64,000 nt of DNA from the NCBI GenBank assembly GCA_036925085.1, contig JAUPFP010000131.1:62001-126000 (forward strand), written 5' to 3'. Shown piece by piece: positions 24,138-38,308 of this stretch. Numbering within the stretch: the stretch's first letter is position 1; each line of letters starts with the position of its first letter. A program made the position numbers and the translations under genes. Under the pieces are notes generated by a model. It saw only the letters and a program-made list of their open reading frames with translations. It was not told where the DNA came from and made no database searches. This DNA is from Brachycybe producta (taxonomy: Eukaryota; Arthropoda; Diplopoda; Playtdesmida; Andrognathidae).

Positions 24138-27100
24138 ATTGCACACTGGAATTGAAGACATCCCTGCATTCCTGATTGCCCAAGGAATGCAATGCATCTA
24201 AAAGCTTCACTCTACGTCTATTAGTTCATTTGGAATTAATTTTCAAAGTTACATGTCCATGCACAAGCAATGTCAAGCATAGACACTTCAATGATGTCCA
24301 CTTTGAACTCGTGTCATTTTTGAACCATGCAGAGCACACAGGAATTGAAGACATTTCTGCATTCCTGAATGTCCAAGGAATGCAATGCATCTAACAGTTC
24401 CATTCTACGAAAATTATTAACAATTCTCCAAAAATTAAATTCTTCCATGAGTACCCCCCTTGGAAGTTTTTCAAAAAACGGCCAAAAATGAAAGTAACTG
24501 GTGTAATTTTTGAAGCATGCATTGCACACTGGAATTGAAGACATCCCTGCATTCCTGATTGCCCAAGGAATGCAATGCATCTAAAAGCTTCACTCTACGT
24601 CTATTAGTTTATTTGGAATTAATTTTCAAAGTTACATATCCATGCACAAGCAATGTCATGCATAGACACTTCAATGATGTCCACTTTGAACTGGTGTCAT
24701 TTTTGAACCATGCAGAGCACACAGGAATTGAAGACATTTCTGCATTCCTGAATGTCCAAAGAATGCAATGCATCTAACAGTTCCATTCTACGAAAATTAT
24801 TAACAATTCTCCAAAAATTAAATTCTTCCATGAGTACCCCCCTTGGAAGTTTTTCAAAAAACGGCCAAAAATGAAAGTAACTGGTGTAATTTTTGAAGCA
24901 TGCATTGCACACTGGAATTGAAGACATCCCTGCATTCCTGATTGCCCAAGGAATGCAATGCATCTAAAAGCTTCACTCTACGTCTATTAGTTCATTTGGA
25001 ATTAATTTTCAAAGTTACATGTCCATGCACAAGCAATGTCAAGCATAGACACTTCAATGATGTCCACTTTGAACTCGTGTCATTTTTGAACCATGCAGAG
25101 CACACAGGAATTGAAGACATTTCTGCATTCCTGAATGTCCAAGGAATGCAATGCATCTAACAGTTCCATTCTGCGAAAATTATTAACAATTCTCCAAAAA
25201 TTAAATTCTTCCATGAGTACCCCCCTTGGAAGTTTTTCAAAAAACGGCCAAAAATGAAAGTAACTGGTGTAATTTTTGAAGCATGCATTGCACACTGGAA
25301 TTGAAGACATCCCTGCATTCCTGATTGCCCAAGGAATGCAATGCATCTAAAAGCTTCACTCTACGTCTATTAGTTCATTTGGAATTAATTTTCAAAGTTA
25401 CATATCCATGCACAAGCAATGTCATGCATAGACACTTCAATGATGTCCACTTTGAACTGGTGTCATTTTTGAACCATGCAGAGCACACAGGAATTGAAGA
25501 CATTTCTGCATTCCTGAATGTCCAAAGAATGCAATGCATCTAACAGTTCCATTCTACGAAAATTATTAACAATTCTCCAAAAATTAAATTCTTTCATGAG
25601 TACCCCCCTTGGAAGTTTTTCAAAAAACGGCCAAAAATGAAAGTAACTTGTGTAATTTTTGAAGCATGCATTGCACACTGGAATTGAAGACATCCCTGCA
25701 TTCCTGATTGTCCAAGGAATGCAATGCATCTAAAAGCTTCACTCTATGTCCATTAGTTCATTTGGAATTAATTTTCGAAGTTTCATGTCCATGCACAAGC
25801 AATGTCAAGCATAGACACTTCAATGATGTCCACTTTGAACTGGTGTCATTTTTGAACCATGCAGAGCACACAGGAATTGAAGACATTTCTGCATTCCTGA
25901 ATGTCCAAGGAATGCAATGCATCTAACAGTTCCATTCTACGAAAATTATTAACAATTCTCCAAAAATGAAATTCTTCCATGAGTACCCCCCTTGGAAGTT
26001 TTTCAAAAAACGGCCAAAAATGAAAGTAACTGGTGTAATTTTTGAAGCATGCATTGCACACTGGAATTGAAGACATCCCTGCCTTCCTGATTGTCCAAGG
26101 AATGCAATGCATCTAAAAGCTTCACTCTATGTCCATTAGTTCATTTGGAATTAATTTTCGAAGTTTCATGTCCATGCACAAGCAATGTCAAGCATAGACA
26201 CTTCAATGATGTCCACTTTGAACTGGTGTCATTTTTGAACCATGCAGAGCACACAGGAATTGAAGACATTTCTGCATTCCTGAATGTCCAAGGAATGCAA
26301 TGCATCTAACAGTTCCATTCTACGAAAATTATTAACAATTCTCCAAAAATGAAATTCTTCCATGAGTACCCCCCTTGGAAGTTTTTCAAAAAACGGCCAA
26401 AAATGAAAGTAACTGGTGTAATTTTTGAAGCATGCATTGCACACTGGAATTGAAGACATCCCTGCATTCCTGATTGCCCAAGGAATGCAATGCATCTAAA
26501 AGCTTCACTCTACGTCTATTAGTTCATTTGGAATTAATTTTCAAAGTTACATGTCCATGCACAAGCAATGTCAAGCATAGACACTTCAATGATGTCCACT
26601 TTGAACTCGTGTCATTTTTGAACCATGCAGAGCACACAGGAATTGAAGACATTTCTGCATTCCTGAATGTCCAAGGAATGCAATGCATCTAACAGTTCCA
26701 TTCTACGAAAATTATTAACAATTCTCCAAAAATTAAATTCTTCCATGAGTACCCCCCTTGAAAGTTTTTCAAAAAACGGCCAAAAATGAAAGTAACTGGT
26801 GTAATTTTTGAAGCATGCATTGCACACTGGAATTGAAGACATCCCTGCATTCCTGATTGCCCAAGGAATGCAATGCATCTAAAAGCTTCACTCTACGTCT
26901 ATTAGTTCATTTGGAATTAATTTTCAAAGTTACATGTCCATGCACAAGCAATGTCAAGCATAGACACTTCAATGATGTCCACTTTGAACTCGTGTCATTT
27001 TTGAACCATGCAGAGCACACAGGAATTGAAGACATTTCTGCATTCCTGAATGTCCAAGGAATGCAATGCATCTAACAGTTCCATTCTACGAAAATTATTA

Positions 27101-27201
27101 ACAATTCTCCAAAAATTAAATTCTTCCATGAGTACCCCCCTTGGAAGTTTTTCAAAAAACGGCCAAAAATGAAAGTAACTGGTGTAATTTTTGAAGCATG
27201 C
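24138..27201 (+). repeat. Units 64-71, mixed A and B
   Basis: Unit 65 has a family-B spacer 1 and CCAAAGAATGC but then reverts to A. Units 67-68 form a full B block, and unit 69 repeats the B head (TGTCCATTAG, TCGAAGTTTCATG) after a GCCTTCC change. Unit 70 has CCTTGAAAG, also found in units 75, 92 and 117. This is the only place in the left half where two B heads are adjacent. Confidence 0.82.
25404..25783 (+). repeat. Full family B block (units 67-68)
   Basis: All linked B markers as in 884-1263 but with GTTACATA before the first marker. A further B head follows one unit later at about 26091-26166. Confidence 0.87.
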
Positions 27202-28674
27202 ATTGCACACTGGAATTGAAGACATCCCTGCATTCCTGATTGCCCAAGGAATGCAATGCATCTAAAAGCTTCACTCTACGTCTATTAGTTCATTTGGAAT
27301 TAATTTTCAAAGTTACATGTCCATGCACAAGCAATGTCAAGCATAGACACTTCAATGATGTCCACTTTGAACTCGTGTCATTTTTGAACCATGCAGAGCA
27401 CACAGGAATTGAAGACATTTCTGCATTCCTGAATGTCCAAGGAATGCAATGCATCTAACAGTTCCATTCTACGAAAATTATTAACAATTCTCCAAAAATG
27501 AAATTCTTCCATGAGTACCCCCCTTGGAAGTTTTTCAAAAAACGGCCAAAAATGAAAGTAACTGGTGTAATTTTTGAAGCATGCATTGCACACTGGAATT
27601 GAAGACATCCCTGCATTGATGATTGCCCAAGGAATGCAATGCATCTAAAAGCTTCACTCTACGTCTATTAGTTCATTTGGAATTAATTTTCAAAGTTACA
27701 TGTCCATGCACAAGCAATGTCAAGCATAGACACTTCAATGATGTCCACTTTGAACTCGTGTCATTTTTGAACCATGCAGAGCACACAGGAATTGAAGACA
27801 TTTCTGCATTCCTGAATGTCCAAGGAATGCAATGCATCTAACAGTTCCATTCTACGAAAATTATTAACAATTCTCCAAAAATTAAATTCTTCCATGAGTA
27901 CCCCCCTTGGAAGTTTTTCAAAAAACGGCCAAAAATGAAAGTAACTGGTGTAATTTTTGAAGCATGCATTGCACACTGGAATTGAAGACATCCCTGCATT
28001 CCTGATTGTCCAAGGAATGCAATGCATCTAAAAGCTTCACTCTACGTCTATTAGTTCATTTGGAATTAATTTTCAAAGTTACATGTCCATGCACAAGCAA
28101 TGTCAAGCATAGACACTTCAATGATGTCCACTTTGAACTCGTGTCATTTTTGAACCATGCAGAGCACACAGGAATTGAAGACATTTCTGCAATCCTGAAT
28201 GTCCAAGGAATGCAATGCATCTAACAGTTCCATTCTACGAAAATTATTAACAATTCTCCAAAAATGAAATTCTTCCATGAGTACCCCCCTTGGAAGTTTT
28301 TCAAAAAACGGCCAAAAATGAAAGTAACTGGTGTAATTTTTGAAGCATGCATTGCACACTGGAATTGAAGACATCCCTGCATTCCTGATTGCCCAAGGAA
28401 TGCAATGCATCTAAAAGCTTCACTCTACGTCTATTAGTTCATTTGGAATTAATTTTCAAAGTTACATGTCCATGCACAAGCAATGTCAAGCATAGACACT
28501 TCAATGATGTCCACTTTGAACTCGTGTCATTTTTGAACCATGCAGAGCACACAGGAATTGAAGACATTTCTGCATTCCTGAATGTCCAAGGAATGCAATG
28601 CATCTAACAGTTCCATTCTACGAAAATTATTAACAATTCTCCAAAAATTAAATTCTTCCATGAGTACCCCCCTT
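27202..28674 (+). repeat. Segmental copy, units 72-75 (paired with 31798-33270)
   Basis: Shared markers in order are TGAAATTC, CATTGATGATT, GATTGTCCAAGG with otherwise plain family A, then GCAATCCTG with TGAAATTC. The same string recurs exactly 4596 bp downstream (12 units). The copy ends where unit 75 has CCTTGAAAG. Confidence 0.87.
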
Positions 28675-29882
28675 GAAAGTTTTTCAAAAAACGGCCAAAA
28701 ATGAAAGTAACTGGTGTAATTTTTGAAGCATGCATTGCACACTGGAATTGAAGACATCCCTGCATTCCTGATTGCCCAAGGAATGCAATGCATCTAAAAG
28801 CTTCACTCTACGTCTATTAGTTCATTTGGAATTAATTTTCAAAGTTACATGTCCATGCACAAGCAATGTCAAGCATAGACACTTCAATGATGTCCACTTT
28901 GAACTCGTGTCATTTTTGAACCATGCAGAGCACACAGGAATTGAAGACATTTCTGCATTCCTGAATGTCCAAGGAATGCAATGCATCTAACAGTTCCATT
29001 CTACGAAAATTATTAACAATTCTCCAAAAATGAAATTCTTCCATGAGTACCCCCCTTGGAAGTTTTTCAAAAAACGGCCAAAAATGAAAGTAACTGGTGT
29101 AATTTTTGAAGCATGCATTGCACACTGGAATTGAAGACATCCCTGCATTCCTGATTGCCCAAGGAATGCAATGCATCTAAAAGCTTCACTCTACGTCTAT
29201 TAGTTCATTTGGAATTAATTTTCAAAGTTACATGTCCATGCACAAGCAATGTCAAGCATAGACACTTCAATGATGTCCACTTTGAACTCGTGTCATTTTT
29301 GAACCATGCAGAGCACACAGGAATTGAAGACATTTCTGCATTCCTGAATGTCCAAGGAATGCAATGCATCTAACAGTTCCATTCTACGAAAATTATTAAC
29401 AATTCTCCAAAAATTAAATTCTTTCATGAGTACCCCCCTTGGAAGTTTTTCAAAAAACGGCCAAAAATGAAAGTAACTTGTGTAATTTTTGAAGCATGCA
29501 TTGCACACTGGAATTGAAGACATCCCTGCATTCCTGATTGTCCAAGGAATGCAATGCATCTAAAAGCTTCACTCTACGTCCATTAGTTCATTTGGAATTA
29601 ATTTTCGAAGTTTCATGTCCATGCACAAGCAATGTCAAGCATAGACACTTCAATGATGTCCACTTTGAACTCGTGTCATTTTTGAACCATGCAGAGCACA
29701 CAGGAATTGAAGACATTTCTGCATTCCTGAATGTCCAAGGAATGCAATGCATCTAACAGTTCCATTCTACGAAAATTATTAACAATTCTCCAAAAATTAA
29801 ATTCTTCCATGAGTACCCCCCTTGGAAGTTTTTCAAAAAACGGCCAAAAATGAAAGTAACTGGTGTAATTTTTGAAGCATGC
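28675..29882 (+). repeat. End of unit 75 to unit 78, including one half-B junction
   Basis: Unit 76 is family A with TGAAATTC. Unit 77 is family A in its first part and switches to family B at CTTTCATGAG. Unit 78 begins with a B head that keeps TACGTCC rather than TATGTCC. The unit 77-78 pair recurs at units 82-83, five units (1915 bp) on. Confidence 0.82.
29424..29613 (+). repeat. Half family B block (units 77-78)
   Basis: Only the right half of the B haplotype is present, from CTTTCATGAG to TTTCATG (190 bp, one half-unit), with TACGTCC instead of TATGTCC. The upstream half is family A, so the A/B junction lies between block 2 and spacer 2. Confidence 0.85.
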
Positions 29883-31797
29883 ATTGCACACTGGAATTGA
29901 AGACATCCCTGCATTCCTGATTGCCCAAGGAATGCAATGCATCTAAAAGCTTCACTCTACGTCTATTAGTTCATTTGGAATTAATTTTCAAAGTTACATG
30001 TCCATGCACAAGCAATGTCAAGCATAGACACTTCAATGATGTCCACTTTGAACTCGTGTCATTTTTGAACCATGCAGAGCACACAGGAATTGAAGACATT
30101 TCTGCATTCCTGAATGTCCAAGGAATGCAATGCATCTAACAGTTCCATTCTACGAAAATTATTAACAATTCTCCAAAAATTAAATTCTTCCATGAGTACC
30201 CCCCTTGGAAGTTTTTCAAAAAACGGCCAAAAATGAAAGTAACTGGTGTAATTTTTGAAGCATGCATTGCACACTGGAATTGAAGACATCCCTGCATTCC
30301 TGATTGCCCAAGGAATGCAATGCATCTAAAAGCTTCACTCTACGTCTATTAGTTCATTTGGAATTAATTTTCAAAGTTACATGTCCATGCACAAGCAATG
30401 TCAAGCATAGACACTTCAATGATGTCCACTTTGAACTCGTGTCATTTTTGAACCATGCAGAGCACACAGGAATTGAAGACATTTCTGCATTCCTGAATGT
30501 CCAAGGAATGCAATGCATCTAACAGTTCCATTCTACGAAAATTATTAACAATTCTCCAAAAATTAAATTCTTCCATGAGTACCCCCCTTGGAAGTTTTTC
30601 AAAAAACGGCCAAAAATGAAAGTAACTGGTGTAATTTTTGAAGCATGCATTGCACACTGGAATTGAAGACATCCCTGCATTCCTGATTGCCCAAGGAATG
30701 CAATGCATCTAAAAGCTTCACTCTACGTCTATTAGTTCATTTGGAATTAATTTTCAAAGTTACATGTCCATGCACAAGCAATGTCAAGCATAGACACTTC
30801 AATGATGTCCACTTTGAACTCGTGTCATTTTTGAACCATGCAGAGCACACAGGAATTGAAGACATTTCTGCATTCCTGAATGTCCAAGGAATGCAATGCA
30901 TCTAACAGTTCCATTCTACGAAAATTATTAACAATTCTCCAAAAATTAAATTCTTCCATGAGTACCCCCCTTGGAAGTTTTTCAAAAAACGGCCAAAAAT
31001 GAAAGTAACTGGTGTAATTTTTGAAGCATGCATTGCACACTGGAATTGAAGACATCCCTGCATTCCTGATTGCCCAAGGAATGCAATGCATCTAAAAGCT
31101 TCACTCTACGTCTATTAGTTCATTTGGAATTAATTTTCAAAGTTACATGTCCATGCACAAGCAATGTCAAGCATAGACACTTCAATGATGTCCACTTTGA
31201 ACTCGTGTCATTTTTGAACCATGCAGAGCACACAGGAATTGAAGACATTTCTGCATTCCTGAATGTCCAAGGAATGCAATGCATCTAACAGTTCCATTCT
31301 ACGAAAATTATTAACAATTCTCCAAAAATTAAATTCTTTCATGAGTACCCCCCTTGGAAGTTTTTCAAAAAACGGCCAAAAATGAAAGTAACTTGTGTAA
31401 TTTTTGAAGCATGCATTGCACACTGGAATTGAAGACATCCCTGCATTCCTGATTGTCCAAGGAATGCAATGCATCTAAAAGCTTCACTCTACGTCCATTA
31501 GTTCATTTGGAATTAATTTTCGAAGTTTCATGTCCATGCACAAGCAATGTCAAGCATAGACACTTCAATGATGTCCACTTTGAACTCGTGTCATTTTTGA
31601 ACCATGCAGAGCACACAGGAATTGAAGACATTTCTGCATTCCTGAATGTCCAAGGAATGCAATGCATCTAACAGTTCTATTCTACGAAAATTATTAACAA
31701 TTCTCCAAAAATGAAATTCTTCCATGAGTACCCCCCTTGGAAGTTTTTCAAAAAACGGCCAAAAATGAAAGTAACTGGTGTAATTTTTGAAGCATGC
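29883..31797 (+). repeat. Segmental copy, units 79-83 (paired with 37160-39074)
   Basis: Three plain A units, one A-to-B unit and a B head with TACGTCC, then TGAAATTC and the rare AGTTCTATTC at 31678. The same series occurs exactly 7277 bp downstream, where the rare T is at 38955. This is a second duplication with a 19-unit offset, independent of the one at the left end. Confidence 0.85.
31339..31528 (+). repeat. Half family B block (units 82-83)
   Basis: Same 190-bp half-block as at 29424, followed by AGTTCTATTC. Confidence 0.85.
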
Positions 31798-33270
31798 ATT
31801 GCACACTGGAATTGAAGACATCCCTGCATTCCTGATTGCCCAAGGAATGCAATGCATCTAAAAGCTTCACTCTACGTCTATTAGTTCATTTGGAATTAAT
31901 TTTCAAAGTTACATGTCCATGCACAAGCAATGTCAAGCATAGACACTTCAATGATGTCCACTTTGAACTCGTGTCATTTTTGAACCATGCAGAGCACACA
32001 GGAATTGAAGACATTTCTGCATTCCTGAATGTCCAAGGAATGCAATGCATCTAACAGTTCCATTCTACGAAAATTATTAACAATTCTCCAAAAATGAAAT
32101 TCTTCCATGAGTACCCCCCTTGGAAGTTTTTCAAAAAACGGCCAAAAATGAAAGTAACTGGTGTAATTTTTGAAGCATGCATTGCACACTGGAATTGAAG
32201 ACATCCCTGCATTGATGATTGCCCAAGGAATGCAATGCATCTAAAAGCTTCACTCTACGTCTATTAGTTCATTTGGAATTAATTTTCAAAGTTACATGTC
32301 CATGCACAAGCAATGTCAAGCATAGACACTTCAATGATGTCCACTTTGAACTCGTGTCATTTTTGAACCATGCAGAGCACACAGGAATTGAAGACATTTC
32401 TGCATTCCTGAATGTCCAAGGAATGCAATGCATCTAACAGTTCCATTCTACGAAAATTATTAACAATTCTCCAAAAATTAAATTCTTCCATGAGTACCCC
32501 CCTTGGAAGTTTTTCAAAAAACGGCCAAAAATGAAAGTAACTGGTGTAATTTTTGAAGCATGCATTGCACACTGGAATTGAAGACATCCCTGCATTCCTG
32601 ATTGTCCAAGGAATGCAATGCATCTAAAAGCTTCACTCTACGTCTATTAGTTCATTTGGAATTAATTTTCAAAGTTACATGTCCATGCACAAGCAATGTC
32701 AAGCATAGACACTTCAATGATGTCCACTTTGAACTCGTGTCATTTTTGAACCATGCAGAGCACACAGGAATTGAAGACATTTCTGCAATCCTGAATGTCC
32801 AAGGAATGCAATGCATCTAACAGTTCCATTCTACGAAAATTATTAACAATTCTCCAAAAATGAAATTCTTCCATGAGTACCCCCCTTGGAAGTTTTTCAA
32901 AAAACGGCCAAAAATGAAAGTAACTGGTGTAATTTTTGAAGCATGCATTGCACACTGGAATTGAAGACATCCCTGCATTCCTGATTGCCCAAGGAATGCA
33001 ATGCATCTAAAAGCTTCACTCTACGTCTATTAGTTCATTTGGAATTAATTTTCAAAGTTACATGTCCATGCACAAGCAATGTCAAGCATAGACACTTCAA
33101 TGATGTCCACTTTGAACTCGTGTCATTTTTGAACCATGCAGAGCACACAGGAATTGAAGACATTTCTGCATTCCTGAATGTCCAAGGAATGCAATGCATC
33201 TAACAGTTCCATTCTACGAAAATTATTAACAATTCTCCAAAAATTAAATTCTTCCATGAGTACCCCCCTT
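31798..33270 (+). repeat. Segmental copy, units 84-87 (paired with 27202-28674)
   Basis: It carries CATTGATGATT (near 32214), GATTGTCCAAGG and GCAATCCTG at the same spacing as in the copy 4596 bp upstream. GCAATCCTG recurs again two units later in unit 88, giving a short local dimer (units 85-88). Confidence 0.86.
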
Positions 33271-34861
33271 GGAAGTTTTTCAAAAAACGGCCAAAAATGA
33301 AAGTAACTGGTGTAATTTTTGAAGCATGCATTGCACACTGGAATTGAAGACATCCCTGCATTCCTGATTGCCCAAGGAATGCAATGCATCTAAAAGCTTC
33401 ACTCTACGTCTATTAGTTCATTTGGAATTAATTTTCAAAGTTACATGTCCATGCACAAGCAATGTCAAGCATAGACACTTCAATGATGTCCACTTTGAAC
33501 TCGTGTCATTTTTGAACCATGCAGAGCACACAGGAATTGAAGACATTTCTGCAATCCTGAATGTCCAAGGAATGCAATGCATCTAACAGTTCCATTCTAC
33601 GAAAATTATTAACAATTCTCCAAAAATGAAATTCTTCCATGAGTACCCCCCTTGGAAGTTTTTCAAAAAACGGCCAAAAATGAAAGTAACTGGTGTAATT
33701 TTTGAAGCATGCATTGCACACTGGAATTGAAGACATCCCTGCATTCCTGATTGCCCAAGGAATGCAATGCATCTAAAAGCTTCACTCTACGTCTATTAGT
33801 TCATTTGGAATTAATTTTCAAAGTTACATGTCCATGCACAAGCAATGTCAAGCATAGACACTTCAATGATGTCCACTTTGAACTCGTGTCATTTTTGAAC
33901 CATGCAGAGCACACAGGAATTGAAGACATTTCTGCATTCCTGAATGTCCAAGGAATGCAATGCATCTAACAGTTCCATTCTACGAAAATTATTAACAATT
34001 CTCCAAAAATTAAATTCTTCCATGAGTACCCCCCTTGGAAGTTTTTCAAAAAACGGCCAAAAATGAAAGTAACTGGTGTAATTTTTGAAGCATGCATTGC
34101 ACACTGGAATTGAAGACATCCCTGCATTCCTGATTGCCCAAGGAATGCAATGCATCTAAAAGCTTCACTCTACGTCTATTAGTTCATTTGGAATTAATTT
34201 TCAAAGTTACATGTCCATGCACAAGCAATGTCAAGCATAGACACTTCAATGATGTCCACTTTGAACTCGTGTCATTTTTGAACCATGCAGAGCACACAGG
34301 AATTGAAGACATTTCTGCATTCCTGAATGTCCAAGGAATGCAATGCATCTAACAGTTCCATTCTACGAAAATTATTAACAATTCTCCAAAAATTAAATTC
34401 TTCCATGAGTACCCCCCTTGGAAGTTTTTCAAAAAACGGCCAAAAATGAAAGTAACTGGTGTAATTTTTGAAGCATGCATTGCACACTGGAATTGAAGAC
34501 ATCCCTGCATTCCTGATTGCCCAAGGAATGCAATGCATCTAAAAGCTTCACTCTACGTCTATTAGTTCATTTGGAATTAATTTTCAAAGTTACATGTCCA
34601 TGCACAAGCAATGTCAAGCATAGACACTTCAATGATGTCCACTTTGAACTCGTGTCATTTTTGAACCATGCAGAGCACACAGGAATTGAAGACATTTCTG
34701 CATTCCTGAATGTCCAAGGAATGCAATGCATCTAACAGTTCCATTCTACGAAAATTATTAACAATTCTCCAAAAATTAAATTCTTCCATGAGTACCCCCC
34801 TTGGAAGTTTTTCAAAAAACGGCCAAAAATGAAAGTAACTGGTGTAATTTTTGAAGCATGC
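32947..34861 (+). repeat. Segmental copy, units 87-91 (paired with 36394-38308)
   Basis: A plain unit, a unit with GCAATCCTG plus TGAAATTC, and three plain units are followed 3447 bp later (nine units) by the same series in units 96-100. The only rare marker is the one in unit 88/97, so the extent is less certain than for other copies. Confidence 0.7.
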
Positions 34862-36393
34862 ATTGCACACTGGAATTGAAGACATCCCTGCATTCCTGAT
34901 TGCCCAAGGAATGCAATGCATCTAAAAGCTTCACTCTACGTCTATTAGTTCATTTGGAATTAATTTTCAAAGTTACATGTCCATGCACAAGCAATGTCAA
35001 GCATAGACACTTCAATGATGTCCACTTTGAACTCGTGTCATTTTTGAACCATGCAGAGCACACAGGAATTGAAGACATTTCTGCATTCCTGAATGTCCAA
35101 GGAATGCAATGCATCTAACAGTTCCATTCTACGAAAATTATTAACAATTCTCCAAAAATTAAATTCTTCCATGAGTACCCCCCTTGAAAGTTTTTCAAAA
35201 AACGGCCAAAAATGAAAGTAACTGGTGTAATTTTTGAAGCATGCATTGCACACTGGAATTGAAGACATCCCTGCATTCCTGATTGCCCAAGGAATGCAAT
35301 GCATCTAAAAGCTTCACTCTACGTCTATTAGTTCATTTGGAATTAATTTTCAAAGTTACATGTCCATGCACAAGCAATGTCAAGCATAGACACTTCAATG
35401 ATGTCCACTTTGAACTCGTGTCATTTTTGAACCATGCAGAGCACACAGGAATTGAAGACATTTCTGCATTCCTGAATGTCCAAGGAATGCAATGCATCTA
35501 ACAGTTCCATTCTACGAAAATTATTAACAATTCTCCAAAAATTAAATTCTTCCATGAGTACCCCCCTTGGAAGTTTTTCAAAAAACGGCCAAAAATGAAA
35601 GTAACTGGTGTAATTTTTGAAGCATGCATTGCACACTGGAATTGAAGACATCCCTGCATTCCTGATTGCCCAAGGAATGCAATGCATCTAAAAGCTTCAC
35701 TCTACGTCTATTAGTTCATTTGGAATTAATTTTCAAAGTTACATGTCCATGCACAAGCAATGTCAAGCATAGACACTTCAATGATGTCCACTTTGAACTC
35801 GTGTCATTTTTGAACCATGCAGAGCACACAGGAATTGAAGACATTTCTGCATTCCTGAATGTCCAAGGAATGCAATGCATCTAACAGTTCCATTCTACGA
35901 AAATTATTAACAATTCTCCAAAAATTAAATTCTTTCATGAGTACCCCCCTTGGAAGTTTTTCAAAAAACGGCCAAAAATGAAAGTAACTTGTGTAATTTT
36001 TGAAGCATGCATTGCACACTGGAATTGAAGACATCCCTGCATTCCTGATTGTCCAAGGAATGCAATGCATCTAAAAGCTTCACTCTACGTCCATTAGTTC
36101 ATTTGGAATTAATTTTCGAAGTTTCATGTCCATGCACAAGCAATGTCAAGCATAGACACTTCAATGATGTCCACTTTGAACTCGTGTCATTTTTGAACCA
36201 TGCAGAGCACACAGGAATTGAAGACATTTCTGCATTCCTGAATGTCCAAGGAATGCAATGCATCTAACAGTTCCATTCTACGAAAATTATTAACAATTCT
36301 CCAAAAATGAAATTCTTCCATGAGTACCCCCCTTGGAAGTTTTTCAAAAAACGGCCAAAAATGAAAGTAACTGGTGTAATTTTTGAAGCATGC
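34862..36393 (+). repeat. Units 92-95, including a half-B junction
   Basis: Unit 92 has CCTTGAAAG, unit 93 is plain, unit 94 switches from A to B at CTTTCATGAG, and unit 95 is a B head with TACGTCC and then TGAAATTC. This pair resembles units 82-83 and 101-102 but lacks the AGTTCTATTC change. Confidence 0.8.
35935..36124 (+). repeat. Half family B block (units 94-95)
   Basis: Same 190-bp half-block with TACGTCC; followed by TGAAATTC without AGTTCTATTC. Confidence 0.85.
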
Positions 36394-38308
36394 ATTGCAC
36401 ACTGGAATTGAAGACATCCCTGCATTCCTGATTGCCCAAGGAATGCAATGCATCTAAAAGCTTCACTCTACGTCTATTAGTTCATTTGGAATTAATTTTC
36501 AAAGTTACATGTCCATGCACAAGCAATGTCAAGCATAGACACTTCAATGATGTCCACTTTGAACTCGTGTCATTTTTGAACCATGCAGAGCACACAGGAA
36601 TTGAAGACATTTCTGCATTCCTGAATGTCCAAGGAATGCAATGCATCTAACAGTTCCATTCTACGAAAATTATTAACAATTCTCCAAAAATTAAATTCTT
36701 CCATGAGTACCCCCCTTGGAAGTTTTTCAAAAAACGGCCAAAAATGAAAGTAACTGGTGTAATTTTTGAAGCATGCATTGCACACTGGAATTGAAGACAT
36801 CCCTGCATTCCTGATTGCCCAAGGAATGCAATGCATCTAAAAGCTTCACTCTACGTCTATTAGTTCATTTGGAATTAATTTTCAAAGTTACATGTCCATG
36901 CACAAGCAATGTCAAGCATAGACACTTCAATGATGTCCACTTTGAACTCGTGTCATTTTTGAACCATGCAGAGCACACAGGAATTGAAGACATTTCTGCA
37001 ATCCTGAATGTCCAAGGAATGCAATGCATCTAACAGTTCCATTCTACGAAAATTATTAACAATTCTCCAAAAATGAAATTCTTCCATGAGTACCCCCCTT
37101 GGAAGTTTTTCAAAAAACGGCCAAAAATGAAAGTAACTGGTGTAATTTTTGAAGCATGCATTGCACACTGGAATTGAAGACATCCCTGCATTCCTGATTG
37201 CCCAAGGAATGCAATGCATCTAAAAGCTTCACTCTACGTCTATTAGTTCATTTGGAATTAATTTTCAAAGTTACATGTCCATGCACAAGCAATGTCAAGC
37301 ATAGACACTTCAATGATGTCCACTTTGAACTCGTGTCATTTTTGAACCATGCAGAGCACACAGGAATTGAAGACATTTCTGCATTCCTGAATGTCCAAGG
37401 AATGCAATGCATCTAACAGTTCCATTCTACGAAAATTATTAACAATTCTCCAAAAATTAAATTCTTCCATGAGTACCCCCCTTGGAAGTTTTTCAAAAAA
37501 CGGCCAAAAATGAAAGTAACTGGTGTAATTTTTGAAGCATGCATTGCACACTGGAATTGAAGACATCCCTGCATTCCTGATTGCCCAAGGAATGCAATGC
37601 ATCTAAAAGCTTCACTCTACGTCTATTAGTTCATTTGGAATTAATTTTCAAAGTTACATGTCCATGCACAAGCAATGTCAAGCATAGACACTTCAATGAT
37701 GTCCACTTTGAACTCGTGTCATTTTTGAACCATGCAGAGCACACAGGAATTGAAGACATTTCTGCATTCCTGAATGTCCAAGGAATGCAATGCATCTAAC
37801 AGTTCCATTCTACGAAAATTATTAACAATTCTCCAAAAATTAAATTCTTCCATGAGTACCCCCCTTGGAAGTTTTTCAAAAAACGGCCAAAAATGAAAGT
37901 AACTGGTGTAATTTTTGAAGCATGCATTGCACACTGGAATTGAAGACATCCCTGCATTCCTGATTGCCCAAGGAATGCAATGCATCTAAAAGCTTCACTC
38001 TACGTCTATTAGTTCATTTGGAATTAATTTTCAAAGTTACATGTCCATGCACAAGCAATGTCAAGCATAGACACTTCAATGATGTCCACTTTGAACTCGT
38101 GTCATTTTTGAACCATGCAGAGCACACAGGAATTGAAGACATTTCTGCATTCCTGAATGTCCAAGGAATGCAATGCATCTAACAGTTCCATTCTACGAAA
38201 ATTATTAACAATTCTCCAAAAATTAAATTCTTCCATGAGTACCCCCCTTGGAAGTTTTTCAAAAAACGGCCAAAAATGAAAGTAACTGGTGTAATTTTTG
38301 AAGCATGC
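36394..38308 (+). repeat. Segmental copy, units 96-100 (paired with 32947-34861)
   Basis: Unit 97 carries GCAATCCTG with TGAAATTC like unit 88, flanked by plain units in the same order. It overlaps the 19-unit-offset copy that begins at 37160, so two exchange events overlap here. Confidence 0.7.

Noticed and set aside
24007..24210. Shifted or extended minus-strand frames where the A run has five or seven bases (also at 45379-45657, 46526-46804, 47674-47952 and 60770-60973)
   Set aside because: These arise purely from one-base changes in the A run that switch the reading frame; they are not separate genes.
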